From NCBI RefSeq assembly GCF_002161675.1, contig NZ_NFIH01000011.1, positions 31,517 through 95,516 on the forward strand: a DNA stretch of 64,000 bases. Direction: 5' to 3'. Each line of letters opens with the position of its first letter. Within the stretch, counting starts at the first letter, position 1. Positions 7,275-15,538 of this stretch are shown in pieces. The notes below the pieces were generated by a model, which worked only from the letters and a program-made list of their open reading frames with translations, ran no database searches and had not been told where the DNA came from. Made by a program: the position numbers and the translations under genes. The stretch is from Pseudoflavonifractor sp. An44 (lineage in GTDB: Bacteria > Bacillota > Clostridia > Oscillospirales > Oscillospiraceae).

Positions 7275-7556
7275 TTATCGAAGCAGCCGGGAGAAAAAGC
7301 CTCCTACATTTCGCTCTGTCCGCTCCTCATAACTCAAGGCGTCGATCTTCCCTTCTACCTTCAGATCGCCGCCGTCCAGGGACAGCTTTTCAATGTGAAG
7401 CCCTTCTCCACTGACCACCAACATCCCCTGGGTGGTGGAGAGCACGATGTTGGTGTCGTCAAACCGCTCCACATCCTCCACCCCGGACACCGTCAGGCCT
7501 CTGCGGTCCTCCATCGTCACGTGATGGCGGGCCGCTGCCGCTACCTCATATCCCAT
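7275..7556 (-). CDS. yabP: Sporulation protein YabP
   Basis: This 93-residue protein belongs to the YabP/YqfC family, which acts in the mother cell during sporulation and is needed for spore coat and cortex formation. The beta-rich pattern with LTVSGVEDVERFDD and ILSTTQGMLVVSGEGLHIEKLSLDGG is typical. It starts at an ATG with a GAGGAG site and is followed after 3 nt by yabQ. A sequence resembling a sigma-E promoter lies just upstream (7586-7616). Confidence 0.92.
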   Translation of the reverse strand: MGYEVAAAARHHVTMEDRRGLTVSGVEDVERFDDTNIVLSTTQGMLVVSGEGLHIEKLSLDGGDLKVEGKIDALSYEERTERNVGGFFSRLLR

Positions 7557-7585
7557 GCAACCACTCCTCTTTCCTTGGATGGTTC

Positions 7586-7616
7586 ATGTATATGGGGTTT
7601 GTCCCGGGATTATGCC
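7586..7616 (-). promoter_or_regulatory. Candidate sigma-E-type sporulation promoter of yabP
   Basis: On the minus strand, GGCATAAT (7609-7616) and CCATATACAT (7586-7595) are 13 bp apart. They resemble the -35 and -10 boxes of mother-cell sigma-E promoters. The match is partial and the spacing slightly short. Confidence 0.4.
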
Positions 7617-8770
7617 TCTCCAGATTCCTGAGGATCTTCCACTTCTTGCAGCTCCTTCCCCGGCAGGCGCTGGCGCAGGTCGTACTTCAAAATAGTGTAC
7701 ACCACCGCCGTGAGGGGGACGCTGATGACCAGGCCGATAAAGCCCAGCAGGCTGCTGCCCACTGTCACCGCGGCCAGCACCCAGATGCCGGGCAGGCCCA
7801 GAGAGGTACCCACCACCCGGGGATAGATGAGGTTTCCCTCCAACTGCTGGAGCACCGCCAGGAACACCAAAAACCAGAACGCCTTGATGGGGCTGATCAT
7901 GGCCAGCAGCAGCGCCGCCAACACGGCCCCGATGTAGGCGCCTGCCACCGGAATCAGCGCAGAGACGCCGATAATCACCGAAATCAGGGGTGCGTAGTCA
8001 AAGCGGAACACCACCATCCCGATAAAACACAAGCTGCCCAAAATACAAGCCTCAATGAGCTGACCGGAGACGTATTTGGTGAAGGTATCTGCCGTCAGAC
8101 GCACCACGGCCAGCACACGCTTGGCAATGGATTCGGGCAGGTACACCACCACCAGGCGGCGGCACTGCGCGGTGAGCTTGGGGCCACCGGAGAGCATATA
8201 CACCGAGAACACAAAGGCGATCACCGTGGTCACCACCGCCGACACCAGAGAGCTGGTGGCCGAAATCAGATGGGGCACCGTGCCCGTCAGGGTATCCAGT
8301 ACCTGGTTGAGGGCATCGCCCAGGATATCGTTGATCTTATCCGACAGGTTCAGCTTGGCCAAATTCTCCAGCGAGAGGCGCTGGGTGATAAAATCAATCA
8401 CTTCCTGCAAGTTTTCAGCATAGATGTTCATGTTGCCCACAAAGCGCTGGATGCTGCGGGTCAGCTCCGGCACCACCAGGGAGATGAGCACGCCGATGAC
8501 GGCAAACAGCATCACATAGGCGGTGACCACCGCCAAAGGCCGGGCCAGCTTCTCTCTCTTCTTTCCCAGCCCCTTGGCATAGAGGCGGGCAAAGAAATTA
8601 CAGGGGCGGCTGAGGATAAAGGCGATGGCAAAGCCGATGAAAATGGGACGGAAGGCCAGCAGCACACCGGAACACCAGTCCAGCACCACGTCGATCTTCA
8701 CAATCACCACCACCAACGCTACCACATAGGTGATGAGCAACAACAATTTTCGAAACACTCCGTTGTCCAA
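7610..8770 (-). CDS. AI-2E family (UPF0118) transporter
   Basis: This is a polytopic membrane protein of the AI-2E/PerM family, 386 residues with about eight membrane segments. The family core is visible as RFDYAPLISVIIGVSALIPV and the later SLGLPGIWVLAAVTVGSSL. Some relatives export small signals, drugs or ions, but the substrate cannot be read here. The TTG at 8770 is preferred over the GTG at 8779 because AAAGGAG lies 8 nt ahead of the TTG and actually abuts the GTG. Expression is separate from yabP, which follows. Confidence 0.87.
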   Translation of the reverse strand: MDNGVFRKLLLLITYVVALVVVIVKIDVVLDWCSGVLLAFRPIFIGFAIAFILSRPCNFFARLYAKGLGKKREKLARPLAVVTAYVMLFAVIGVLISLVVPELTRSIQRFVGNMNIYAENLQEVIDFITQRLSLENLAKLNLSDKINDILGDALNQVLDTLTGTVPHLISATSSLVSAVVTTVIAFVFSVYMLSGGPKLTAQCRRLVVVYLPESIAKRVLAVVRLTADTFTKYVSGQLIEACILGSLCFIGMVVFRFDYAPLISVIIGVSALIPVAGAYIGAVLAALLLAMISPIKAFWFLVFLAVLQQLEGNLIYPRVVGTSLGLPGIWVLAAVTVGSSLLGFIGLVISVPLTAVVYTILKYDLRQRLPGKELQEVEDPQESGEA

Positions 8771-8861
8771 CGTCAGCACTCCTTTGCTTTCATTGTTCTC
8801 TCACAGTGTACCATTATACCTCTCTTGCGTCAATGAATACCAGAAGATGCTAATCTTACCG

Positions 8862-9740
8862 TCAGAACGAGTTGTGCACGTCGTCGCCTCGGGCCTGTTC
8901 CAGGTTCATTAGCTTCTTGCGGGCTGCCGAATGGGTGAGCATGGCGGCCAACAGCTCGTTGTCCTGGGTCTCAATGGCCCGGCGGTAGGCGGCCAGGCGG
9001 CCCTCCAGCCGTTTCACCGTCCGGCTCAGAGCCTCCCGATTGAGAGAAAACAGCTGGGTCCACAGCGCCACATCCAGAGCTGCCACGCGGGTACAGTCAC
9101 GGAAGGAGCCGCCCTCAAAGCCCCGGCAGGAGAACAGCTCCTCGTCGTCGCACACCGACAGGGCTATGATATGCATCAGCTGACTGGTGTAGGCAATCAT
9201 CTCGTCATGGCGCTCCGGGGTGGTGCGGATCACATCCCGGAACTGACAGAACCGAGCCATGCGCTCCACCAGGTCCACGTGCTCTTGACTCACCCCTTCC
9301 GGGGGTGTCATGATAAAGTGGGTGTTCCGGAACAGCCCCGCTTCGGCGTTGTCAATGCCGGAGACCTCCTTACCTGCCATGGGGTGGCAGCCGATGAAGT
9401 CCACGTTGTCGGGCAGACACTGGGCTCCGTCCATAATGGCCCGCTTGATGCCGCACACGTCCACAATGACACTGCCCGGTTTAAAGTGGCTGCGGTGCTC
9501 CTCCAAAAAGGACACAATGCCCTGAGGATCCTGGGCCAGAATCACCACGTCCGCCCCGGGAAGCTCTTCCGCTGCGTCATAGGTCACCCGGTCCGCTGCG
9601 TGCCGCTCCACCGCTTTCTGATAGGTGGAGGCAGAGCGCACCACGCCCACCACCTCATAGTCCTCAAATCCCTGTAACGCCATGGCCATGGACCCGCCAA
9701 TCAGGCCCAATCCCACCACCACAATTCGTTTCTCTGCCAT
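8862..9740 (-). CDS. tyrA: Prephenate dehydrogenase
   Basis: This enzyme oxidatively decarboxylates prephenate to 4-hydroxyphenylpyruvate in tyrosine synthesis. The N-terminal NAD-binding loop VVVGLGLIGGSMA opens the 292-residue protein. The substrate region with GCHPMAGKEVSGIDNA and the late TSQLMHIIALSV follow. No ACT domain is attached, so feedback control by that route is not evident. The ATG at 9740 has GGAAGG upstream, and the longer frame has none. Its presence shows that the cell makes aromatic amino acids, which matters when judging the shikimate-related genes at 49-58 kb. Confidence 0.93.
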   Translation of the reverse strand: MAEKRIVVVGLGLIGGSMAMALQGFEDYEVVGVVRSASTYQKAVERHAADRVTYDAAEELPGADVVILAQDPQGIVSFLEEHRSHFKPGSVIVDVCGIKRAIMDGAQCLPDNVDFIGCHPMAGKEVSGIDNAEAGLFRNTHFIMTPPEGVSQEHVDLVERMARFCQFRDVIRTTPERHDEMIAYTSQLMHIIALSVCDDEELFSCRGFEGGSFRDCTRVAALDVALWTQLFSLNREALSRTVKRLEGRLAAYRRAIETQDNELLAAMLTHSAARKKLMNLEQARGDDVHNSF

Positions 9741-9913
9741 CGGTATTCCTTCCCTTCTGATGCGTCTTCCCCATGATGGGACCATGGGTGTTTTCTTTCT
9801 TTGCAGTTTAGCACTTTCAAGCGTCAAAGTCAATGGACAATCTCACTTGCGCCTCGCCATTTCCTATGCTACTATATTTGTACCCGATTTTTATAGAAAA
9901 AGGAGCGTCTTTC

Positions 9914-10372
9914 ATGGCTTTTCACATCACCACATCCGAATTTTCTCAGACCATCCAACAGGCTCTGGACACCCTGCACCCCAACTGTGATCCTGAAAAG
10001 CCCAATCTGCACCTGTGTCCCCGCCTCGTCTCCTGCGACGGTCCCTCCCTCTCCGTGGAGTTGGAGTACGATACCAAGGCCTGGACTTCCAATCCCATGG
10101 GCATTGTGCACGGCGGCGTGCTGGCTCTTATGCTGGACAATGCCATGGGACTGACCTGCTACTGCATCTACGGCCACTTCACACCCACCATCTCCATGAA
10201 TCTCACCTATGCCCGGCCTGTGGCCCTCAACGAGACGGTTCGGCTTCGCGTCACCACCCTCTTGGCTGGCGGCACCACCGCCCAGCTCCAGGCCCAAATC
10301 TATCTTCCCGGACAAGAGGAGCGGGTTCTGGTCTCTGCCACTGGCGTGTACTGCTCCCGGACTCGCTCATAG
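9914..10372 (+). CDS. PaaI-type hotdog thioesterase
   Basis: This 152-residue cytoplasmic enzyme is predicted to hydrolyse acyl-CoA thioesters. The hotdog helix carries the family motif GIVHGGVLALMLDNAMG, followed by beta strands with TISMNLTYARPVALNETV. The start at 9914 follows AAAAGGAGCG, and upstream in-frame ATGs lack such a site. It is divergent from tyrA and followed by a TetR regulator in the same direction. Confidence 0.9.
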   Translation: MAFHITTSEFSQTIQQALDTLHPNCDPEKPNLHLCPRLVSCDGPSLSVELEYDTKAWTSNPMGIVHGGVLALMLDNAMGLTCYCIYGHFTPTISMNLTYARPVALNETVRLRVTTLLAGGTTAQLQAQIYLPGQEERVLVSATGVYCSRTRS

Positions 10373-10458
10373 CGTCCCATGCTGGTTATTGACTTCTCTG
10401 CACTGTGGTGGTAACGTATTTGATAAGATTATGACCATTTGTTTCAGGAGCTCTTCAT

Positions 10459-11052
10459 ATGGACAAAGAACATACACAGGGAACGTCATCCCCAAAATCA
10501 GAGGCCACCAAACAGCTTCTCTCTGAAATCTCCTATCAGTTATTTAAGGAACAGGGCTTCGAGCAAGTGGGCGTGCGAGACATTGCCGCCAAGGCCGGTA
10601 TGACCACCGGAGCCTTCTACTATTACTTTAAAAGCAAAGCCGATATCCTCAATCACCACGCCAAAATGCGGGCCCGATGGCTGTTCCATCAGGTCCCAGG
10701 TATGCTGGAGGGGCTCTCTCCCCTGGAAAAGATTCGGCAGTTTTTAGGCAGCTATCTGTGCCAGGTCTTTTTGGATGAGGGCTGGGAGCTGTGCGAAAGC
10801 CGCATGTTTGCCCGGTACTATGACAAGCGGGAGAGCTCGGGGCTGTCCTCCACCATCCGCCTATACTGCGAAGAGGCCAAAGAGCAGGGTCTCTTAATTC
10901 CCGACTGTGACGTGGACCAGATGGCCGGCGACCTGGTACTGGCGTGCCGGGGCGTGGAGTACGACTGGTGTCTGCGCCACGGCGGCTATGACATCCATCA
11001 GCGGATGTTCCGTCTGGTGGACATGGTACTCAGCCACTACACAAAAGCTTAA
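10459..11052 (+). CDS. TetR/AcrR family transcriptional regulator
   Basis: This 197-residue repressor has the N-terminal helix-turn-helix (about residues 20-65, with VGVRDIAAKAGMTTGAFYYYF) and an all-helical ligand domain. The N-terminal 15 residues are polar and disordered. It lies 86 nt after the thioesterase gene on the same strand and may control it. No obvious palindromic operator was found in the intervening sequence. Confidence 0.92.
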   Translation: MDKEHTQGTSSPKSEATKQLLSEISYQLFKEQGFEQVGVRDIAAKAGMTTGAFYYYFKSKADILNHHAKMRARWLFHQVPGMLEGLSPLEKIRQFLGSYLCQVFLDEGWELCESRMFARYYDKRESSGLSSTIRLYCEEAKEQGLLIPDCDVDQMAGDLVLACRGVEYDWCLRHGGYDIHQRMFRLVDMVLSHYTKA

Positions 11053-11061
11053 CCAAAATAG

Positions 11062-11104
11062 ACAGCACCCTGTATCCTGGAGCAATCCGGATACGGGGTG
11101 CTGT
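11062..11104. terminator. Convergent terminator between tetR gene and exonuclease gene
   Basis: The arms 11062-11080 and 11087-11104 form a long stem with one or two mismatches, followed by a short T-rich stretch on the plus strand. The exonuclease gene on the minus strand ends at 11111. Confidence 0.7.
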
Positions 11105-11110
11105 TTCATA

Positions 11111-11674
11111 TTATCGTCTTTTTTCCGTGCGGATGCGCTCCACGTCATAGGTGCGCACAAATCCCGACACGTCCGCCCCGGTCTCCACACAGCGGAAAAA
11201 GATCTCCCCGCAAGCTCTGCTGTCGCTTCCGGCGTGGTGGTGGTCCAGCTCCAGGCCAAAGTAATCGCACAGGGTATTGAGCTTGTGGTTGGGGGACTGG
11301 GGAATGAGCCGACGGCTCATCTGACAGGTGCAGGCATAGGGCACCCGCTTATGCCAGGTCAGGCCATAGTCCCGCAGGCACTTGGCCAACACCGACATGT
11401 CAAAGGGCGCATTGTGGGCCACCAACATTCCCTGTTCCAAAATAGGGCGAATGGTCTCCCACAGCTGGGGAAAGGTGGGCTCATGGGCCACCATCTCCGG
11501 GGTAATCCCGGTGAGCTCCACATTGAAGGGCTCAAACTCTTCCTCTGGATTGACCAGGGAATAGAACTCCTCCACCACCTGCCCCCGCTCCATCACGGTG
11601 ATACCAACGGCGCTCATACGGTCGTTGAGGGAGTTGGGGGTCTCTACATCAAAGGCAACAACTCTCTGGGACAT
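11111..11674 (-). CDS. DnaQ-like 3'-5' exonuclease
   Basis: This 187-residue DEDDh exonuclease resembles the proofreading epsilon subunit. Visible motifs are Exo I VAFDVET (residues 6-12), Exo II AHNAPFDMSVL and Exo III HHAGSDSRACGEI, giving the acidic residues and the catalytic His. It is a free-standing domain, so it may act in DNA repair or RNA processing rather than replication. The ribosome binding site is weak (GAGG). Confidence 0.9.
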   Translation of the reverse strand: MSQRVVAFDVETPNSLNDRMSAVGITVMERGQVVEEFYSLVNPEEEFEPFNVELTGITPEMVAHEPTFPQLWETIRPILEQGMLVAHNAPFDMSVLAKCLRDYGLTWHKRVPYACTCQMSRRLIPQSPNHKLNTLCDYFGLELDHHHAGSDSRACGEIFFRCVETGADVSGFVRTYDVERIRTEKRR

Positions 11675-11744
11675 CTCTCACAGGCCTCTCTTTATGTTTT
11701 TTCACTGCCGGCCATTCTACCACAGATTTTCCGTCCCGTCTACC

Positions 11745-12098
11745 TCACAGCTGTTCCTGCCATTGGGCTTCCCGGAATCCCACCAGCACAAATTTCTCTC
11801 CTATCACCAGGGGACGCTTGACCAGCATGCCGTCGCTGGCCAGCAGCTGATACTGCTCCTCCTCAGACATGGTGGGCAGTCGGTCTTTCAGCCCCAGGGC
11901 CTTGTAGGCCAGACCGGAGGTGTTGAAAAACTTCTTCAAAGGCAGGCCGCTCTTCTCATGCCACGCCTTTAACTCCTCCGCTGTGGGATTCTCCTCCTTG
12001 ATGTTCCGGGCCTCATAGGCCACACCCCGCTCATCCAGCCAGGCCTTGGCCTTTTTACAGGTGGTACAGGGGGGATATTGCAAAAATAAGACACTCAT
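11745..12098 (-). CDS. ArsC/Spx-family (thioredoxin-fold) protein
   Basis: This 117-residue protein is of the ArsC/Spx/YffB family, with CTTCKKAKAWL near the N-terminus holding the redox cysteines. In Spx itself the N-terminal CXXC senses oxidants and the protein binds RNA polymerase. In others it reduces arsenate. The C-terminal LVKRPLVIGEKFVLVGF is typical of the YffB/ArsC side, so a reductase role is more likely. It follows the flavodoxin-ferredoxin gene after 15 nt and forms an operon with it. Confidence 0.88.
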   Translation of the reverse strand: MSVLFLQYPPCTTCKKAKAWLDERGVAYEARNIKEENPTAEELKAWHEKSGLPLKKFFNTSGLAYKALGLKDRLPTMSEEEQYQLLASDGMLVKRPLVIGEKFVLVGFREAQWQEQL

Positions 12099-12113
12099 AG
12101 GTTACGCTCCTTT

Positions 12114-12881
12114 TTACTGGCTCTCCCTCCCCTGATACGGGGGACAGAGATACCGCTGTTTGTTTCGGGTGGCCTTTCCGTACTCAATGGCCTCCACGGG
12201 GCACTTGGAGATACAGGCCATGCAGTGGGTACACTGAGCGCCCCACACGGGCTTTCCGTTCTCCAGATGGATGTTGTTAAGGGGACACACATGTTGGCAC
12301 TTGCCACAAGAGATACAGGTGTCCTTGGCATAAAACTTCTTGGCCTTGGCATAGAAGCGGTAAAACGCCTGATTGACCACGCCAGATTTCAGGCCGTCCC
12401 ACTTCCCAGTGGAAATAGGCGGGAAGGACTTGCCCTCCTCCATCCACTGTTCCCCCTGCTGCAATGTGGCCACCGCCTTTTGCCGCATGGTCTCAGCCTG
12501 GGCAGGGTCGGGGGGCGTAAACATCACCAGATAGTTATCCGGCATCACCACCGGCAAGGTCCCCCGATACGTCAGAGCCTTTCGCTGGCACAGTTCCTGG
12601 AGTTTGGGCTCTGCATTCCCCACCTCTCCACCGCAGGTCATGACGAAGTAGGCGTCCCGACTGCCGCTGAAATGGCCGCGGATGATAAAATCTTCCACAA
12701 TTCTGGGAATCTGCCAGCAGTAGGTGGGCATGACAAACACCCAGGGCTTCTCTGATTGCAGCTCGGCTGCCACGCCGTGGCGAATATAGTAGAAGGTGTC
12801 CAGCAGGTCATCCTTTCGGTGGTCCGCCAGCCACTCCGCACAAAATTGGCTGTTTCCTGTGGCCGAAAAATAAACAATCAT
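12114..12881 (-). CDS. EFR1-type flavodoxin-ferredoxin electron carrier
   Basis: This 255-residue protein joins an N-terminal flavodoxin-like domain (VYFSATGNSQFCAEW, the FMN phosphate loop) to two C-terminal [4Fe-4S] clusters (DTCISCGKCQHVCP and QCTHCMACISKCP). This matches the EFR1 family of fused ferredoxins. It probably moves electrons between anaerobic redox enzymes in the cytoplasm. The ATG at 12881 follows GGAGG. It is the first gene of a two-gene unit with the ArsC/Spx-family protein. Confidence 0.9.
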   Translation of the reverse strand: MIVYFSATGNSQFCAEWLADHRKDDLLDTFYYIRHGVAAELQSEKPWVFVMPTYCWQIPRIVEDFIIRGHFSGSRDAYFVMTCGGEVGNAEPKLQELCQRKALTYRGTLPVVMPDNYLVMFTPPDPAQAETMRQKAVATLQQGEQWMEEGKSFPPISTGKWDGLKSGVVNQAFYRFYAKAKKFYAKDTCISCGKCQHVCPLNNIHLENGKPVWGAQCTHCMACISKCPVEAIEYGKATRNKQRYLCPPYQGRESQ

Positions 12882-13036
12882 ATTCGTTCCTCCAAGGGAT
12901 CCTTCCCTCTCTCCTTACGCACACAGTAACCGAATTTGGCCCCGGTGTCAATGTTCCAAAGAGAAAAAACTACACATAAACTTCCTGTGAAACCGTGTGA
13001 AATCTGTGCGTATCGGGAGGAATATTTCCGTTTCGT

Positions 13037-13906
13037 TCAGAGTTCGGCCTGTATATGGGTTTGCAGCACCCCTGCCACCGCCGCCAAAGTGTCATCGGGC
13101 AGCATTCCATACTCCCCATACTGGGCAGCGGCAGCGTCTCCCGCCGCCCCGTGGAGGTACACCGCCCAAGCCACCAGCTCCCCGGGACAGGAAACACATC
13201 CCGTCAGCTGTTTTTGACCCAGCAGTGAGGCAATCATCCCCGCCAGAATATCCCCGCTGCCTCCCTTGGCCATACCGGGATTCCCGGTGGTGTTGCGCCA
13301 CACCCTGCCCTGAGGGTCCACGGTGAGGGTCTCGTGGCCCTTGAGCACCACCACGCAGCCCGTGTCCTGAGCCAGCTCAGCCGCCTGCTCCACCCGGTCG
13401 TTAAGCGGCAGCGAACATCCAGCTAAGCGGGCAAACTCTCCATCGTGGGGTGTGAGGACGGTGAGCCCCGTTCGGGTCCTGAGCCGTTGGATCTGTCCTT
13501 CCAGGGCATTGAGGCCGTCCGCATCCAGCACCAGCGGCCCCTCTATGTCTTCAATCAGGCGGAAAACGATCTGCTGGGCCCGTGGGCTGCGCCCCATCCC
13601 TGGGCCCGCCAGTACCACATCACAGCTACGGGCTCGCTCCACCAGTTGCTCCGTATCGTCGGGCAGCGGGAAGGGCATGGCGCTGGAGCACCGGGTGGCT
13701 ACCATGGGATACACATCTCTGGGCACACCCAGATACACCAGACCTGCTCCACTGCGCAGTGCTCCCTGGGCGGCAAACACCGGAGCCCCGGTATACCCTT
13801 CACTGCCCGCCACAATCAGAAGCTTTCCGTAGTCCCCCTTGTGGCTGTCCCGCTCCCGCCGGGGCAGCCGGACCATCTCATTTGTCACCAATCGTTCTTC
13901 TCTCAC
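13037..13906 (-). CDS. nnrD: ADP-dependent (S)-NAD(P)H-hydrate dehydratase
   Basis: This 289-residue enzyme of the YjeF C-terminal (ribokinase-like) family repairs hydrated NAD(P)H. Motifs seen are KGDYGKLLIVAGSEGYTGA near the start, VLAGPGMG, TVLTPHDGEFARL, VVVLKGHETL and the catalytic/anion-hole GNPGMAKGGSGDILAG. The epimerase half found in many bifunctional homologues is absent. The GTG at 13906 was chosen because an AGGGGGAG site precedes it and it overlaps the stop of the upstream gene (GTGA). It is the last gene of a tightly coupled four-gene operon begun by a PadR regulator. Confidence 0.93.
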   Translation of the reverse strand: MREERLVTNEMVRLPRRERDSHKGDYGKLLIVAGSEGYTGAPVFAAQGALRSGAGLVYLGVPRDVYPMVATRCSSAMPFPLPDDTEQLVERARSCDVVLAGPGMGRSPRAQQIVFRLIEDIEGPLVLDADGLNALEGQIQRLRTRTGLTVLTPHDGEFARLAGCSLPLNDRVEQAAELAQDTGCVVVLKGHETLTVDPQGRVWRNTTGNPGMAKGGSGDILAGMIASLLGQKQLTGCVSCPGELVAWAVYLHGAAGDAAAAQYGEYGMLPDDTLAAVAGVLQTHIQAEL

Positions 13907-14169
13907 GGCTTCTCTCCCCCTTCCATGAGCTTGCCCACGATATAGGAATAGTTCTCCCGTCGGTGCGGGAGAAGGCAGGCGCTGCAATCCTTTACACCTC
14001 CCGGGGTATAGGTGAAGTTCCCACCGCACGTTTCCCCCATGAGATACAGGGGGCAGTAGCAGAACAGGCAGTTAAAATTCTCCGGGTTTTGGATGGGATG
14101 GCAGGGAAAGAACTCACAGCTGGTATGCGAGAAAAACTCATAGTTATGCGAAGGCTTATTATTACTCAT
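13903..14169 (-). CDS. Cysteine-rich small domain protein
   Basis: This 88-residue protein holds seven cysteines in a pattern of the cysteine-rich small domain family: CEFFPCH, NCLFCYCPLY, CGGNF and KDCSAC. It very likely binds zinc or an Fe-S cluster. The function of the family is not established. Relatives often occur beside cobalamin or redox genes. The ATG overlaps the upstream stop codon by 4 nt and its own stop overlaps nnrD, so translation is coupled on both sides. Confidence 0.8.
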   Translation of the reverse strand: MSNNKPSHNYEFFSHTSCEFFPCHPIQNPENFNCLFCYCPLYLMGETCGGNFTYTPGGVKDCSACLLPHRRENYSYIVGKLMEGGEKP

Positions 14170-14669
14170 TGTAGTCCTCCAAATGTCTCGCCCACCAGCT
14201 GCATCTGCTCCTGGGTAGGCTCCCAGCCGAAGGCGATCTCCACCACACAGTCCTGGTAGCACAGCAGATAGGTCCGCAGGCGTACCCCATCCGTCTTTCT
14301 ATATGCTTCCTGGGCCAGCCAAGGAGCGGCGTCTACCTGCTCATGGTCTGCCCACAGCCTCTCGTCCCGGCACAGGTCGTACAAAATGGGGAGTTTCACC
14401 AAGGTCACCGTATACATCTTCCACCCCGTGTGCTCCCCCAGCTCTGCCAGGTCCTCCACCTGTTGGCTGGGCTGGGGCTCATACGCATCCTGATCGAGAT
14501 AGGTAACCCACACATGCGCGGTGCGGGGTTCCACTCGCCGGAACGTCCACCAAATGCCAAAGACATTCTCCAGCACCCAGCCCTCCCGGGCTTGTTTCTC
14601 CAAATAGCGAATGGTCGCACCGGAATCGAAAAACGCCAATCGCTTCCAGGTTCGTTTCCGTGTTTTCAT
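14166..14669 (-). CDS. DUF2812 domain protein
   Basis: This 167-residue protein has the DUF2812 pattern in its first 110 residues (AFFDSGATIRYLEKQAREGW, then WTFRRVEP and a short aromatic-rich sheet). DUF2812 genes commonly sit right after PadR regulators in Firmicutes, as here. The usual C-terminal membrane segments of longer members are missing and are replaced by a soluble extension of about 60 residues. The role is unknown. It is coupled to its neighbours by ATGA overlaps. Confidence 0.8.
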   Translation of the reverse strand: MKTRKRTWKRLAFFDSGATIRYLEKQAREGWVLENVFGIWWTFRRVEPRTAHVWVTYLDQDAYEPQPSQQVEDLAELGEHTGWKMYTVTLVKLPILYDLCRDERLWADHEQVDAAPWLAQEAYRKTDGVRLRTYLLCYQDCVVEIAFGWEPTQEQMQLVGETFGGLQ

Positions 14670-14989
14670 GAGCGCTCCTCCTCTCCCATGATCTGTCGGT
14701 AGTCCCGGGCCTGGGCACAGATGCGGGCATATTCCTGGTCCAACATCTCCTGCCCCTTGGGGGTGATGAGATAGCTGCGCCGCCGCCCCTCCACCCGGGT
14801 CTCCACAATGCATTCCGCCTCCAAAAACTGCTCCAACAGATTGTACAGCGTCCCCGACCCCACATGCACCCTGCCCTGGGTCATGGCAGGCACCTGGTCC
14901 AAAATGTCGATGCCGCACCGCTCCTCCCGTAGGCAGAGCAGCACATAAAACATCTGCTCGGACAGGGTCTGAAACTTGGCCCGTGCCAT
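14666..14989 (-). CDS. PadR family transcriptional regulator
   Basis: This 107-residue short-type PadR regulator is a winged-helix protein. The recognition region GSGTLYNLLEQFLEAECI and the wing RRRSYLITPKGQEML are evident, followed by one C-terminal dimerisation helix. It heads the operon padR, DUF2812, Cys-rich gene, nnrD. Two identical palindromes lie in and downstream of its promoter, indicating autorepression. Confidence 0.93.
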   Translation of the reverse strand: MARAKFQTLSEQMFYVLLCLREERCGIDILDQVPAMTQGRVHVGSGTLYNLLEQFLEAECIVETRVEGRRRSYLITPKGQEMLDQEYARICAQARDYRQIMGEEERS

Positions 14990-15004
14990 CCTCTCACCTC
15001 CTTA

Positions 15005-15019
15005 TCTCGAACATCGAGA
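15005..15019. promoter_or_regulatory. PadR operator 1
   Basis: The 15-bp palindrome tctcgaacatcgaga lies between the transcription start and the padR ribosome binding site. The same sequence in reverse orientation occurs 34 bp away at 15039-15053. Confidence 0.7.
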
Positions 15020-15031
15020 TTCCTCACCCTC

Positions 15032-15060
15032 ATTGTATTCTCGATGTTCGAGATTGTCAA
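15032..15060 (-). promoter_or_regulatory. padR promoter with embedded operator 2
   Basis: On the minus strand, TTGACA (15055-15060) and TACAAT (15032-15037) are 17 bp apart, an almost ideal sigma-A promoter. The spacer holds the palindrome tctcgatgttcgaga (15039-15053), so a bound repressor would directly block RNA polymerase. Confidence 0.8.
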
Positions 15061-15071
15061 GAAGATTCTAC

Positions 15072-15100
15072 TTGACAGGAAACCGTACTACTCATATAAT
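15072..15100 (+). promoter_or_regulatory. Promoter of the YtrA-type GntR/ABC operon
   Basis: Consensus TTGACA (15072-15077) and TATAAT (15095-15100) are separated by 17 bp. It is back to back with the padR promoter. Confidence 0.85.
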
Positions 15101-15136
15101 ACAGTTAGAAAGTGTACTACACCTATAATACACTTT
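15084..15136 (+). promoter_or_regulatory. Candidate GntR (YtrA-type) operators
   Basis: The 18-bp sequence gtactactcatataatac (15084-15101) is repeated as gtactacacctataatac (15114-15131) with 15 of 18 matches, 30 bp apart. The second copy lies inside an inverted repeat with arms aaagtgta (15109-15116) and tacacttt (15129-15136). The first copy covers the -10 box and the second the early transcribed region, as expected for autorepression. Confidence 0.6.
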
Positions 15137-15154
15137 GGAAGGAAGTGATACACC

Positions 15155-15538
15155 ATGGTGCGCTTTGACGACCTGCGCCTCCGGGATGGGGCCCCCATCT
15201 ACCTACAGATTATGGAGCATCTGAAGGCGGGCATTGCCGCCGGAACCGTGCAGGATGGGGACGAGCTGCCCTCCCGGCGCACCCTCTCCGCCCTGCTGGG
15301 GGTCAACCCCAACACCATTCAAAAGGCCTTTCGTCTGCTGGAGGAGGAGGGGCTCATCTCCTCCCGAACGGGAAGCAAGAGCTGTGTGTGTCTCTCCGAT
15401 CAGCAGTCTCAGGCCATGCAGCAGCAACTGCCCAACACCCAGACCTTGGAGTATATTGAAAAAATGCGGGCCATGGGTCTCACCCGCAGCCAGACCATCG
15501 CCCTCATCGAGACCCTATGGAAGGAGGATGTCCCATGA
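15155..15538 (+). CDS. GntR family regulator, YtrA subfamily
   Basis: This 127-residue protein has only the N-terminal winged helix of GntR regulators (APIYLQIMEHLKAGIAAGTV and LLGVNPNTIQKAFRLLEEEG), followed by a short helical dimerisation tail. This is the YtrA type, which usually represses an ABC transporter operon that it heads. It is followed by two membrane proteins, an ABC ATPase and an extracytoplasmic protein, all coupled. Bacillus relatives respond to cell-wall antibiotics, but the signal here is unknown. Confidence 0.92.
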   Translation: MVRFDDLRLRDGAPIYLQIMEHLKAGIAAGTVQDGDELPSRRTLSALLGVNPNTIQKAFRLLEEEGLISSRTGSKSCVCLSDQQSQAMQQQLPNTQTLEYIEKMRAMGLTRSQTIALIETLWKEDVP

